From Xenoacremonium recifei (taxonomy: Eukaryota > Ascomycota > Sordariomycetes > Hypocreales > Nectriaceae), in assembly GCA_012184525.1 (NCBI GenBank), contig WOFQ01000032.1, positions 1-64,000 of the forward strand: a DNA stretch of 64,000 nucleotides, written 5' to 3'. Below, one piece after another: positions 11,813-24,075 of the stretch; the stretch's first letter is position 1, and each line of letters opens with the position of its first letter. The notes under the pieces are model-generated. The model saw only the letters and a list, made by a program, of their open reading frames with translations. It did not search any database and had not been told where the DNA came from. Both the position numbers and the translations under genes were made by a program.

Positions 11813-14750
11813 ATGGACAGCCGACTTCAAGGGAGCACTACTTCCAACGGCACCTCGCAACGTCGCAGACTCATCAAGAAGCCTCCCTCGCATCACTACA
11901 CGCGCTCGTCATCCGGCTTCGATGGTGGCAGCGGCGGCGGCAGCGGCAGCTTCGACACCCAATCGATCCAGAGCAAACGCAGCTCCCAGAGCCTGAGACG
12001 CGCCCCCAGCGCTCCCCCAGCCCGCTCCCCGAACCCCGCGACCTCGACAACAGGTGGTGCCTTTGGTGCCTTTGGCGGTTCTGCCACTGTCACTCCCGCC
12101 ATCGCCTCCACTACCGTCTTCGCTGCTCCTCCCGCTCCCGCCTCCAACGGCTCTTCGCCCCGACATCCTCCCACCACGGCTTCCAACAACTTACGATCGA
12201 ACCCTTCCCCCATCCTCCCTCAGGGCGATTTTGCCGCTTCCAACCTCTACCCGGGTGCCCCCAAGCGCGTCGACCGCCTGTCCGATTCGCACCTGCGCCC
12301 CCTCAGCAACAGGGTCTCGGACGACTTCATCGGCGCTCCCTTTGACGGTGCAGCCATCCTGAACCGACTCGAGTCGGCCTCCATCTCGAGCCCGCAGGCG
12401 CCGCCTCCCCCTCCTCCCCCCCAGCTGCAGCCCGTCATCCAACCGCCGCGTAGCAACAACTACGCCTCGCCGCCGCTGGGCAAGGCTGGCTTCAACGACC
12501 CTCGGTTCACGACTCCTCGACTTCGCTCGTCGGCCAGTTTCACTGCCATGGACTCGTCCTTCTCCGAAAAAGCCCCGCGGGGCCCCGACGCTCACATGGT
12601 CAGCACCAAGCGATATTCGGACGATGGAAAGGAGCTCAAGTCGGCCGTGCTGCGAAAGAAGTCGGGCTTCTCTGGCTTCATGAACAGTCTCGTGGGCTCC
12701 CCCAAAAAGCCCATCATTTCCGCTCCCGAGAATCCGGTTCACGTCACTCACGTCGGCTACGACAGCTCGACGGGACAGTTCACGGTCAGTCCCTGTCGCC
12801 CGTGGGCTCCTCATTATTTGGTCTGAACATCCCCCCATTAACATACATCCACAGGGTCTGCCCAAAGAATGGCAGCGACTGATCAACGAAAGCGGCATTC
12901 CCGAGAAGGAACGGCGAGAGAACCCTCAGACCATGGTTGATATCCTCCAGTTCTACAAAGAAACCACCGAGCGGCCGCACGAGGACCAGAGCCTCGAGAA
13001 GTTCCATAATGTGGCTTACTCGCCAGCCACGGCAACCTCACCGGGCATGTACCCGTCGAATTATATGGGTTTGTGCCCCAACAACCACCTCTGTCCACGT
13101 GCTTTCAGTCTCTAACTGACAACGATGTAGGAAGCTTTGAGAACCCTCGAGCCCCGCCGCCTGTCCCCAGGAGCCAGATTCCCGGAAAGGACCTGATGCC
13201 CAGCCGTCCGGCACCGAAGCCTCCCGTCAGCATGAACAACCGACCGCTGCCGCCGAGCGCATACGCCGCCAAGGACTCCGGTATTGGCATGTCGCAGTCC
13301 AGTGACGAGTACCAACCCAGCTCGTATTCTCTGTCCAAGGACAACAGCCCCATGCTGCCCGAAGAACATCGATCACGGTCTAACTCGCGCGTTACCGGTC
13401 CATCGCCATATGGCCCTCCGACTCCCCATCTCAGCCAGCAGCCGTCACAAGCTGCCGCTCAAGCACAGGCTGTTGCATACCAACAACAGCTTATGCAACA
13501 ACAACAGGAGCAGGCCATGGCTCAGGCACAAGCCGCCATGTCCCCGGCGATCGGGCGGGCTCCTAGTAAGAGAACTGCCCCTCACCATGCTCCCAATGTT
13601 GTACAACCGAGCGCGGCGTACGGACGACCTCCCGAGGCGAACGGTGTGCCCAACGCACCCCGACAGCAGGCTGGACCTGGCATGCCCGGAGCCGTTCCTG
13701 GAGCCCGTCCCCGACATCGGGCACGCCAGAGCAACGGTATGGACGTTGTCGCCTCGCTGAAGCGTATATGTAATGAGGGCGATCCTCGTGAAATCTACCG
13801 CGGGTTCAACAAGATCGGCCAGGGTGCTTCCGGTGGTGTATACACTGGCCACGAACGGGGCACAAACCGGTTAGTCGCTATCAAGCAGATGAATCTCGAG
13901 CAGCAGCCGAAGAAAGACCTTATCATCAATGAGATTCTGGTCATGAAGGACAGCTCACACCCCAATATCGTCAATTTCATTGACAGCTACCTCTGCGGAG
14001 GCGAGCTCTGGGTCGTGATGGAGTTTATGGAAGGTGGCAGCCTTACGGATGTTGTCACCTTTAACATCATGTCCGAGGGTCAGATCGCATCAGTGTGTCG
14101 CGAGACGCTCATGGGTCTGCAGCATCTGCACTCCAAGGGCGTGATCCACCGTGATATCAAGTCGGACAATATTCTTTTGTCGATGGAGGGCAACATCAAG
14201 CTGAGTAAGTAAAGTGTGACATATAGTATCTTTGCTGCTGTATGATTCTAACAAGATGCAGCCGATTTTGGCTTCTGCGCCACCATCAACGAGGCCCAGA
14301 ACAAGCGCACGACTATGGTGGGAACTCCGTATTGGATGGCCCCTGAAGTGGTGACTCGGAAGGAGTACGGCCGAAAGGTCGACATCTGGTCTCTCGGCAT
14401 CATGGCCATCGAGATGATCGAGGGCGAGCCGCCGTACCTGACTGAGTCCCCTCTACGCGCCCTCTGGCTGATTGCAACCAACGGAACCCCGCGCATCAAG
14501 GACGAAGAGAACCTCTCACCCGTTTTTAAGGACTTTTTGTACTTTGCGCTCAAGGTAGATCCTGAGAAGCGAGCCAGCGCTCATGACCTGCTTCGGGTAA
14601 GTTTACGTTGTTCTATATCTTGGCGACTGGGACTAACTTTCTGTCAAGCACGAGTTCATGAAGCAGTGTGTCGACTTGTCGCAACTGTCGCCACTCGTCC
14701 GAGCTGCTCGCGAACAAAGAGCGCAAGAGAAGGCCCGGAAGGGACAATAG
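11813..14750 (+). CDS. STE20: Ste20/PAK-family serine/threonine protein kinase
   Basis: Five exons (11813-12784, 12855-13068, 13131-14204, 14262-14596, 14649-14750) joined by four short GT-AG introns encode 898 residues. A Ser/Pro/Ala-rich disordered N-terminus leads to a CRIB (Rho-GTPase-binding) motif at about residues 303-340 (ISAPENP...HVTHVGYD, then GLPKEW across intron 1). A Pro/Gln-rich linker follows. The kinase domain runs from about 618 to 870: glycine loop [17 protein letters not shown] lysine, HRDIKSDN catalytic loop, TDFGFCAT (DFG) across intron 3, and GTPYWMAPE activation segment. No pleckstrin-homology domain precedes the CRIB, which favours the Ste20/Mst20 branch over the PH-containing Cla4/Chm1 branch. 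Family role: effector of Cdc42/Rac that phosphorylates the MAPKKK of mating/filamentation pathways and controls polarity. Family is certain; the Ste20-versus-Cla4 call is inference. Confidence 0.95.
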
Positions 14751-15571
14751 AGTCTTCGCGGCTCGTGTTTAACTACTAAATCACATTTTCCTTAACAAAA
14801 TCGTGGAGGGCTGTGGGTGGATAGGATCGTTTACATGGAATGCTTTGTGTGCACACAGCGAGCCCTTTGACTTCCCCCTCCTGGCTCCTGAGGAGAGAGC
14901 TGCCGCGGACCCCAAAGCTGCGGATTTGATGCTCGAGGCCCAGCCAGTCAGGAGGGCACAGGGTGCAAGATCAGGGGTGGAAAAGGACCCGACGATTGAC
15001 CACCATCTAATGACGATTTTTCGAATGTTGTTCGAACATGATAGCAGGCTTTGCATCTTGAGAATTGGAATTATTCACGATGCCCACGTCAACGAAACTC
15101 GGTGCCGTTCCTTTCATGGAGACGCAACGCTGAGCAAACCGATGCAGTGCGAGCAGGCGAGATGCGATGCGCACACGAACCCTGGGAAGCACATAGAAAT
15201 GACACGCTGGATATACCCCCCTGCATACGAATGTTTCTTCCGCCGAGTTCTCTCGAGACGAGGGGTCTATTACGATGCTAGACCTCTCCTGTCTCGCTAT
15301 CTCTCTTCTCAGCAGACTTGGTCAATCAATCAATCAATCATCAATCATAAAAATTATTGTTCGCTACCTATGTTTTCGTTATCCAGGACCGCCTCCCCCC
15401 AACCGACAGACGCATTGTGTTGTTTTCCATGTCTGATATGTTTTCTAATGATAAGACGAAGCAACCCGAGCTGAATGGACCGAATCAGACCAACTGAAGC
15501 TGGAGATGGCATGCCAGACTGAGCTGGAGCGTATAGACAGACAGCCTGTGGCTGATCCGCAGACTCGTCTA
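14751..15571. other. Intergenic region between convergent genes
   Basis: Probably the 3' UTR of the PAK gene and the 3' flank of the small minus-strand gene. It contains a short (AATC)n tract near 15326-15345. A plus-strand ORF at 14803-15474 shows no domain and mixed composition, so it is not called. Confidence 0.45.
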
Positions 15572-15937
15572 TCACGAGTATCGGTTCGATGATTGGAACA
15601 GAAAGCTGCCGTTCTCCCAATGCTGGTGGATATTGCTTATATGCTGTCGAAAACGCACCCGCTCGCCCATGCACGCGTTCTCCATGTGGCTCATGACTTT
15701 GTCCCGCATCTGGCCCATCACGGCGACAGTACCGAGAGCTGCCGGCCGAGGCACATGCTTGTCGCCGCAGCTCCCTGCCTCGACGGCCGGACGATGGTTG
15801 AAGTGGAATGAGCGGACGGAGGCGCGGACAGAGGCGGCGGCGCGTGTGGGCAGAGCAGAGGCGCGGAGGAGACGGTGGCGGAGCTTGGAGGCGAGGGAGT
15901 AGAGGGGGACGGAGGGAACGGAGCAGAAGAGTTGCAT
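15572..15937 (-). CDS. Small hypothetical protein with mitochondrial-type presequence
   Basis: An uninterrupted frame from the ATG at 15937 encodes 121 residues. The first 45 or so are rich in Arg, Ser, Ala and Leu with almost no acidic residues, as in mitochondrial targeting presequences. The remainder contains a Met-rich helical stretch and ends in NRYS. The ATG is preceded by a CAAC/CCAAG-rich leader of the kind seen before real fungal starts (ATG context CCAAGATGC). The frame extends upstream but only as leader-like sequence. I do not recognise the family. It could also be a chance ORF in GC-rich DNA; a spliced longer form is possible. Confidence 0.4.
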   Translation of the reverse strand: MQLFCSVPSVPLYSLASKLRHRLLRASALPTRAAASVRASVRSFHFNHRPAVEAGSCGDKHVPRPAALGTVAVMGQMRDKVMSHMENACMGERVRFRQHISNIHQHWENGSFLFQSSNRYS

Positions 15938-17102
15938 CTTGGTGGTTTTGAGGCGAGGTTCTGGTTGAGATGGGGTTTGTTGGAGCAATTGCGTCTGAAG
16001 GAGTTGTGTTGGAAGCTTTGCGGCGGTGTGATGGGATGTTCGTATAATTGCGCGTGACAGTTTAAGTAAGGCGGTGTCTTTGTCGGCGATGTCTTTCAGA
16101 AGCACACTCTCGACAACACTTTGACAAAGGAGGCTCAACACGAGGAATTCACAAACTTGACAAAGACGAGGTTCGCAGACGTGGGACCGGGAAGACACTT
16201 TCTTGTCTTTCTGCCTCTCCGGCCCTTTTGTCTCGGCTGCACGTCAGTCGGTCTGCGTCTGCAGCTGCCCCCGGGCCCGGCTTCGCTTATCACAGAACGT
16301 GGACGGGCCTGGTTCGCTTGCCGGGTGGTGATCAGGCCATGCCCCTGGGATCCACCGTCGGGGCGGTGTGACGATTTGAGACGGGATGCATTGCTGTGGC
16401 TTGATAGGGTATGGAGGAGGTTGGTGAGGGATGGGCGGTAGTGGGTGCTGTAGTGTTAGAGATGGTGGGTGCGGTGGTGTAAGAGATGGCATACATCGTT
16501 GTCTAGCAATGGGGCTGGGGGACGGGACGTCTCGTGGAATAGAGTGTGTACTGTCACCGCCGGCTGGGCTTGTTCGCGACATCAGACGATGTGCATGCAC
16601 GGCTTCATATGCCCTGTCCAATGGCCGTTGACCTTCACCGTCTCTCCAGCCTCCCTCACCGTCTCCATAGTTGGCACCACGGACACAACCCACCAATCAC
16701 GTATTATGCATCGGGGCACTCAAGTTTATGCAGCACATGGCCATTAAGAGTCTCTCTCTTTGATTGATTGATCAACTTCCCCACTGTCTGTCTGTCTCTC
16801 TCTCTATCATGTCATCTCATCTATTGTTGTGTTGTGCCGCTCCAAATGCTGCTCTTCAAGCTTTTTGGTCCCTTGCTAAATGCATGCATGCCCTAGAACT
16901 CCGTGGAAAACAAATGAAAAGCAGAATGTCCAACATGTTCCCTTCCTGGAACCATGCGACCCGGAAAGAGCCTCGCTCAGGTTTTCAAAAAAAGGTGTAA
17001 TAAAAAGTACAATGCCTGCCCATCCAAGTCCTTGTGTATACGCGAGTATAGTGATCGTGTCGTAGAGGGGTCGATGGGTGAGGCGGTATTAGAGTGGCGC
17101 AC
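15938..17102. other. Intergenic region
   Basis: Promoter side of the small minus-strand gene and 3' flank of the SDR gene. TCTG/TC microsatellite near 16787-16806. ORFs on both strands have low-complexity or repetitive translations and no motifs. Confidence 0.45.
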
Positions 17103-18194
17103 TTAGTAGCAAGTGTAGCCACCGTCGATGATGCAGTTGGCCCCGGTCATGAAGCGAGACGAGTCGGAGGCGAGAAAGACGCAGAGGCCGTTGAGCTCGT
17201 CGACGTTGCCCAGACGGTTCTGGGGGGTCAGGGACTTCCAGATCTTCTTCTGGGCGTCCAGGGCGGGCACACGGTTGAGAGCAGTGTCCATGTAGCCGGG
17301 GGAGATGCAGTTGACACGGATGTCGTACTTGGCCCACTCGGCGGCGAGCGACTTGCCAAGCTGGATGACACCGGCCTTGGAGGCGTTGTAGCAGGACTGC
17401 TCCTGGGGGTAGTTGACGATGGAGCCGGACATGGAGGCGACCAGCACGATGCTGCCGGGCTTGCCAGCGGCCATCATGGCGCGGCCAACGGCCTGGGACA
17501 TGAGGAATGAACCGTTCAAGTTGATGTCGATGAGACGGCGGAACATGGCGGGATCATAGGTCTCGGCCTTGATGTTGGAGTCGGCAATACCGGCAGAGTT
17601 GACCAGCACGTCGGGAGCGCCGTAAAGCTCGACAACGGAGTCAACAGCGGCGTTGATAGCAGCGCCGTCTCGCACGTCGACCTTGAAGAAGGAAACGGGG
17701 AGGCCAGTCTTCTCGTGCAGCTCAGCAGCGGACTCGTCGCCCAGCTCCTGGTTGGCGTCGAAGATGATGATGGCCTTGGCTCCAGCCTCGGCGCAGGCGC
17801 GGGCCATGTAGTTGCCCAGACCACGGGCACCGCCAGTGACGATGATGGTCTTGCCGTAGACGCTCATGTTGCGCATGGTGTAGGGCATGGACTCGTAGAC
17901 CTTGCGGGTCAGGGGCTGGACGGCATCGTTCTCGGCAGGGGGGGTCGGGCTGTCATGGGGCACCTGCGCAGCGCCCTCGGGGACCTGGACGGTGTGCTTG
18001 TCGCCCTGGCCTTGGCCGTAGATGGTGACGGGCACCTCCTTCTCACGGACAACGCTCTTCTTGTTGGCGGTGTCGGTCACCCGGTTCAGGCGGGTAGCGG
18101 AGAAGAAGCGCGCCGCAGTCTTGGGGGCAATGGGAGAGGTGATGGGAGCAGCAGCTCGCGAGAGGCGGAGGACGTTTCGTGCGGCGGCAGACAT
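17103..18194 (-). CDS. SDR-family NAD(P)-dependent polyol/sugar dehydrogenase, likely mitochondrial
   Basis: Intronless, 363 residues from the ATG at 18194; the open frame further upstream reads as leader. Residues 1-45 (MSAAARNVLRL...) are Arg/Ser/Ala-rich without acids and end near RFFSATR, a typical mitochondrial presequence. A Pro-rich spacer leads to a classical Rossmann SDR domain from about residue 110. Visible motifs are TGGARGLG (cofactor, about 120-127), VLVNSAGIA (NNAG variant), Ser256, Tyr269 and Lys273 of the S-YxxxK catalytic triad (CYNASKAG), and C-terminal IDGGYTCY. The DGGYTC ending and the SMSGSIVN segment are like fungal mannitol, sorbose and D-arabinitol dehydrogenases, so a polyol-ketose oxidoreductase is likely. 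Substrate and cofactor preference cannot be read from the sequence. Confidence 0.88.
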   Translation of the reverse strand: MSAAARNVLRLSRAAAPITSPIAPKTAARFFSATRLNRVTDTANKKSVVREKEVPVTIYGQGQGDKHTVQVPEGAAQVPHDSPTPPAENDAVQPLTRKVYESMPYTMRNMSVYGKTIIVTGGARGLGNYMARACAEAGAKAIIIFDANQELGDESAAELHEKTGLPVSFFKVDVRDGAAINAAVDSVVELYGAPDVLVNSAGIADSNIKAETYDPAMFRRLIDINLNGSFLMSQAVGRAMMAAGKPGSIVLVASMSGSIVNYPQEQSCYNASKAGVIQLGKSLAAEWAKYDIRVNCISPGYMDTALNRVPALDAQKKIWKSLTPQNRLGNVDELNGLCVFLASDSSRFMTGANCIIDGGYTCY

Positions 18195-21100
18195 TGTGGA
18201 TGTGTGCAAGGGTGGAAGTATGTGGAAGGGAGAAGGAATTGAGAAGAACTGAGTAAAGTACAAGCTCGGAGGAAGGTGGGAGAAGCTTGGGAGGCTTTGG
18301 GTATCTTGGATTGAGAAGAGATGAATGCTCAAGTCAAAGCAAGTCGACAAAGGGACGCGTTGATATATGATCTCACCGGAGTCAGCGGTGGGGCGGGAGG
18401 TGTGCGTGAAAGATTTCTGAGGTGAAAGCTCTTCAAGGATCAAAGACCCAAGTGGAGATGCAAATCTGGGCCGGGGGGGCGAAACTCTTACTCTTCCCTG
18501 GGAGAAGGGGGTGGGAGGGAGAACCGGGGCGGCTACTGCAAGTCTAGCGCGGCGGGATGTCCGTAAGGCGAGCCTCGTCAATCAGCTGGGATTGGGGACT
18601 TTCGAGTGTGCGAGGAGGAAGGGTGTGGGTGGGTTGTTGGGCTGGATCGTCCTGGAAAGACGGCTTGGTTTCGGGATCAGCCTGGGTCTGGCCTCTGGTT
18701 TCGGTGGTCTGAGAGATGCAGGTTTTTTGCGCGGTGCAGCGTCGATCGTACTAATGCGGCGTTGAGAAGGGCGAGGGCGAAACGGTTTGGTGATTCGCTG
18801 CTAGGTGACTGCGGGAGGACCGGTGCTATTCTCGGGGCTCCTCAATAACGACTCCAGACCTGCCAACGGGCGCGGGACGTGGTGTTGAAGGTGACGGGAG
18901 CGGAGAGCTTGACAGTGATGATCTGTCTGAGGTTCAAAGTCGGACCCGGGGTTGCAACTGTCGGACTATCTCGACCGTTGGTGGCGAATGCAGCAAGATA
19001 ATGAATTCGGGACTTATCGCGAAGCCGTAATGAGTGAGGATGGGCGGGTGTGGATGGTGTTTCTGCAAACGGGGTCAGCTATTTTCTGCTTGTTTCCTCC
19101 GCTTTGCCGTTCGCGACTGGGCTAGTAGTAGCGGACGGGATTGAGCCTGAGACACATACCACTTGCTGGAATGCCAGATGTCTCAGAATAGATTGGGGGT
19201 GTCTTTGAGTCTGCTAAGAAGCACGGACGATTGCTTGCTGGTGAAAGAAGTCTGAAGACGGCTCGTTGTCTCGCAAGCTGGCCGTTTATATAGGAAAGGG
19301 GGTGGAGATTACGCTGAGCGTTGGGATACCGTCGGTGTAAAACGGTGAACGTTGATACACCGTTGATACACCACGGAGTCAACAGCCATGGCGTCCCCCG
19401 ATGTCGCATTGGATGCGAGCCGGGGTTCCGCCAGCGCTGTGACCGGATGGGTCGGTCACAAGATCCAGTGCCAGGTATCTTCCGTCAGGGGGGGAAGCAA
19501 AGCAACGAGATATTTCCGTTTGTCAGAGGGACAAAGATGCGGTAGTTTAGGTCAAGTGGGGGACTGCATAATGGTCTGTGATAAGAGCTTGAGGGCAATT
19601 GGTGAGCTAGAGGTTTTGGAGTTGTCGTTTTTTTGCGTGTTGGCGTCTTTCGGGGTTTGGGGAAACCACGCAATCCGGGCCATTGTGTGCAGCGGCAAGC
19701 ATGCATCCCGTATTTGATGTGACCGGATGATGATTGATGCAATGGTTGCTTGGATATGTGTCTTGGGTTGCGAGCCAGGTGATGGTGATAATGCAGCTTT
19801 GGAGGAGATTTGGTGTAGTGAGACTCAACAGATACCAGGAGCACACCAATCTCAACAATCTCTGCTATGGCAGGTGCGTTCCTCGTACAAGTAGATCGTG
19901 GCAGGGCAGTCGCCCGGGTTGGGTGCCCGGTCGTCTCGGGTCGCTGCTGCCAAAATTTCAGCAAGCCTCGTGACCTGGTCCCTATCATGAAATCGACCCC
20001 CGGTCTCACCACCAATTTCTTCCCTCCTCCAAATCACTGGTCACCCCCATCAGAATCCCTCCCAGCGGCTATCGAAAGCACTTGTTTCAGCAGGCCATCC
20101 CACTGTGATGAGCGGCAGATGACCCAATGGCACCATGCCGTCGCAACTCCTCCGGCCATCTCGTTTCCTAACGCGCGCAGTCTGTCATTTAGACAAGCCA
20201 TGACGGCCCCTCCACAGCTTCGATCCCTAGCACGCAGCGGAGAGCTATGGCGGGTCTCTGGCCCGGCATCAAGGCACCCGGGGAGCACGATTCAGGCCCT
20301 AGAGCCGCTAAACTCTGGAGGGGGGTCCCGGGGCTCATGGGGCTTAGCAGGGGTAGCTTCTCGGTAGGTGCCCACCGTATCCATCCCCCGAGGACACCAA
20401 GCAGACGGGAAGCTCGAGCCTTTCGAAGCCGGCTGTCTTCCACGGGGAGGCGAGCCTAGGGGAGCCAAGCACCAAGGAGCCCGTGTTGGCGGGGCGCGGG
20501 CTATCAACCCCCGTCTAATTTTGGAGTGCCGTCTCTCTCCCGTCTCGCTGTGTTCGGCACGCAGCTGACAGGCTGGCAGCGAGAAAGGAAATTTATGCGT
20601 CCTTGAGCTTGGCCTCACCTCGCGGCCGACCGACTTGTCCAGGTAATGAATGGTTGGATCAGGACGGCTCATAGCTGGCGACTACGGTGAATAGTGCGCA
20701 CTCGACTCCGTACTCCGGCCTCCGACCTCCTGCTTCTCCGGTTTGACCAACACTGGTGACATCCGCTGAGGCTTGCAGTAGCCGGATGGATTTGCCAGGG
20801 CGCGCGCCGTCAAGCGGCAGTCCCAATTCTCTCCAGGCAGACGCATTTCTCTCGAGAGAACATCGAAGGCCTCACCGCCCATCCCCCCTTGATCAGGTGA
20901 CGGTTTGACTTTTCCTAGACTTCCAATTCGAGAAGTTGATCCAACGCATTTTACATGTAATATTGCGACTTGGTTTGACCAGGGGTCGGAGTATGGGGGA
21001 GAGCCATGGCCGTTGGGCGGCCCCTTGCTTCAATCGCTGGTGGCTCAGTTCAACAAAGAAGCACATGGAGGTCTGCAACGTGGGGTGCTCATTACGGACT

Positions 21101-24075
21101 GCTGGCTAGCTCGACGCCTCACCGAGAAGGCATGGCTCATCTCACGCACGGTAGGTCATGTGGACAAGTTGTCTTTTCACATCCCCGCCCCCAGGCCCTG
21201 CGCAATTCCTTGTCCAACGAGGGTGGTTGCGGCCGACACGGGGGAGCCAGGGGTTGTGTCCGGTATGTGACTGAACCAGTCAGATATCGCAAGCCATCCC
21301 TACTCCCTCACTCAGCCTGCGCCACGAGGCCAATTCGAAAGTATCGAGACAGCCAACTCACAGCGCATGCTCAAGCAGAACGTGTCAATGCTTCCGATGG
21401 CCGGCGGAACCTCACTTTCAATGCCTCAACAAAGCCAGATGCTAGTCCGGTGAAAGACGAAACCAAGCAATCAAGGTAGCTTTGTCTTTGTGTTTTGGGA
21501 TTAGACCGACCCATTGATCAACCTCTCACAGACAAAGGATTGGAGGCTTGATAGTGATGAATCGCGGAAAGGGGGAGGGGCAATTGCTGGTCGCGTTCCA
21601 TCGTCTTGAGAGACGGCACAGAGCGCAAGGAGAAAGACATGCCAAGACAACCTTAACGCCAGCCCGAGATTGGCCCACTCGCAACCGGTCGATGTCTCTT
21701 TTCCCCCACCCCTCGAGATTTTTCTTACTGGTTGCTTGCGCGGCAGAGTGCTGGACTCAGCTCTCCGATATCAGGGAGGGAAGGAATACGGTGTGCCAAA
21801 ACGGTGGGCAGGCTGGGCAGCACTTTATCGGGTGCTCCGGCAAGATGCAGGCCCTCTGTGGGTGCAAGGAATCGACTGGCTCGCCCACCTTGACTCTCTG
21901 GTTGCGAGTGTAGCGGAAGCTCCCTGGTGACACTACCGCGTCCCTATCACGCATCGACAGCTCACCGAGCTCACCGTAAGATGATGGCCGCAGCGACGGA
22001 CGCAAACAATGAGAGACCCTAGTCCGGTCACGGTGCCGGCCGGATAGTGGCTGTTCGCTTAGATCGAGACACACCTCGCTTCACACAGCACGCTCAGATC
22101 ATCCCTCCTGCTCGCACCATAATTCCGCGACGACACATCAATCTGGCAGTCCTCTCCACCTTGGGTGTTCTGGGCATCGATATGGTGCAATGTCCGCTGT
22201 GCTGTGCTGCACATGAGCCTGCATCGCGGCGCATGTGCAGCCAACTTCTGCAAGCCCGCATTGCTTCGACAGCGGCAGCACCCTGGCAAGTTTGGGATGC
22301 GTCTCACACACATGGCAGAGTTCGGGCAAAGTCCTCGTTGATTCGGAATTTGCAAATGCGAGTCAACGACGCACCCGCCTCCCAGCGTCAAGCCTCCAGG
22401 TCTCCATCCCAGCCCACTGGGATTCATCTAGCGCCCAGGCAGCACGATTCTTTTCGCGGGGCAGAAGCACGGAAGACGCCGTAGCTCTCCACCAGAAGGT
22501 TGCAAGATTCAACCAGAAAAAACCTCGTTTTCGTTACGCTGCCGAATTATGGTATGATATGATATGCCTTCCGCGACGGCCTAGTCCGGCAGGTCAGTGT
22601 CAAGAGCCACATGTCAGCAAAATTCGACTGGTTCAGATATCGGGCGAAATCTAGGCTCTCAGATCTGCATCTGGCTGCGTTGCAATCATGGTGTGGCAGA
22701 TCACCTTTTGCATGCTACAGGGACCTGGCTGCAAGTCCGGTGTTAGCTGAAGCGTGGGCGTGGTGGGTGGTGGGGAGCTGCCACGCTGCAACAACAGGCG
22801 CCGGGTTCCAGAATGTCTGCAGAACCATCGATGGACAGACAGGAGGTGGTCTGGGCGCAGCAGCAGCATGTGCCTGCGCGTGTGGGCGTGGGGGCCCGTC
22901 GATTGGGCACGCCGTGGCATGGCATGGCATGGGCTGGGACGGGAGGGAACTGGCAGAGCGCGACAGGGGGCTTGCATGGATGCGTGACGACGATACCTGA
23001 CCTTTCATACGATACGCCCCTCGGCCGCAGAGAGGGGCCGTGCCTATCCGGCCGGAACGGACCTACCAGAGTCCGGGGTAAGGCGGCGTCCTCTCCACCA
23101 CCACGACTTCTCACGAGAATGAGCCGCCGAGCTTCACAAGCCACGCCCTCATCCCGCCGCGCATGACGGCGGCTGCCGCTGCAGACGGCCAGTGAGCGGA
23201 TTCCCACGAGCCTCACGACCGGCCCGGCGCGGTGCATCGCTGCCGTGCATCTGGCTAACTCTGCAGCCCGGCCCGGGACAGCTGGAGCCCTGCAGCCCTG
23301 GCCCCTCCCTCATATCAGATTGCAGCTCATCGAGACCATATGGACGCTTCTCCGGGTGTGATTCGCAGATTTTCAAGCCATTACCAAGACATCTATTCGC
23401 CAAACCCGCCGAGTATTCCCTCGAGGCGCGTCTGGCGCAGCAGACGATGCACGGCTGTGTTGCATCACATCACCGCCGCATCACCCGCCGCGAGCGAGCT
23501 TCTCTAGACTGCTACCCATCGCGTCCCGATCAGCCCTCGTCCCTGTACCGTGCCGCCTCCGCCTCGTTCGGACAACGCAAGCCAGTCCCTATTACCCCTC
23601 AAACGCCCGACTGGCAGGGTATTGTTACACACAAGCAAGCCAATTATCATACATATGCTCGATCGAGAACCCAAAAAGCCACGCTGACCCCCCGTATCCC
23701 TTCCTTCGACCCGCGCGCGACCTGCTCCGTATTCTTCTCAAATTGCTGCCCTCTTCCTGGTCCTCGGGCAACCTCCGGACTGAAAGCTCAAGCCTCAACC
23801 CCAGACGCCCATGCTCCCCCGCAAAAACCTGAATCTGGGGGAGGTCTCCTGATGTTTGCATATAGCGCATTACCCCAGACGAAAAAAAAAAGTTGCGCAG
23901 AGGCCATATGAGATCTAGATTGCGCCTCGCCCGTTGGTCTGAGCGTTGTCTGAGGCTATCACCAACCGACACGACGATGTGATCGTGCGCTGGAGCCTCG
24001 CCCCAGCATCGTCCAAGGGTCTGGCCCACACGATACAAGCTCGCCACTGGCCTCGCCTTGCGCCCCGCAACGGCT
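18195..24075. other. 5.9 kb gene-free GC-rich block
   Basis: Upstream of the SDR gene and downstream of Rsc9. No ORF has a recognisable domain, a convincing splice pattern or codon-like composition across more than one exon. The segment beside 18195-18600 is the SDR leader/promoter. G/C runs are frequent. Unannotated non-coding transcripts or strongly diverged genes are possible. Confidence 0.45.

Noticed and set aside
11813..12784. Assignment of the PAK gene to the Cla4/Chm1 branch
   Set aside because: No pleckstrin-homology domain can be found before the CRIB motif in the 324 residues of exon 1.
14803..15474. 223-residue plus-strand ORF after the PAK gene
   Set aside because: Directly follows the PAK stop, has no motif and includes simple-repeat sequence; most likely 3' UTR.
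18195..18581. In-frame N-terminal extension of the SDR protein up to 18581
   Set aside because: The extension reads as C/T-rich leader, and the ATG at 18194 opens a proper mitochondrial presequence.
23192..23911. 239-residue plus-strand ORF in the gene-free block near Rsc9
   Set aside because: No motif, irregular composition and no supporting splice sites or start context; probably chance in GC-rich DNA.
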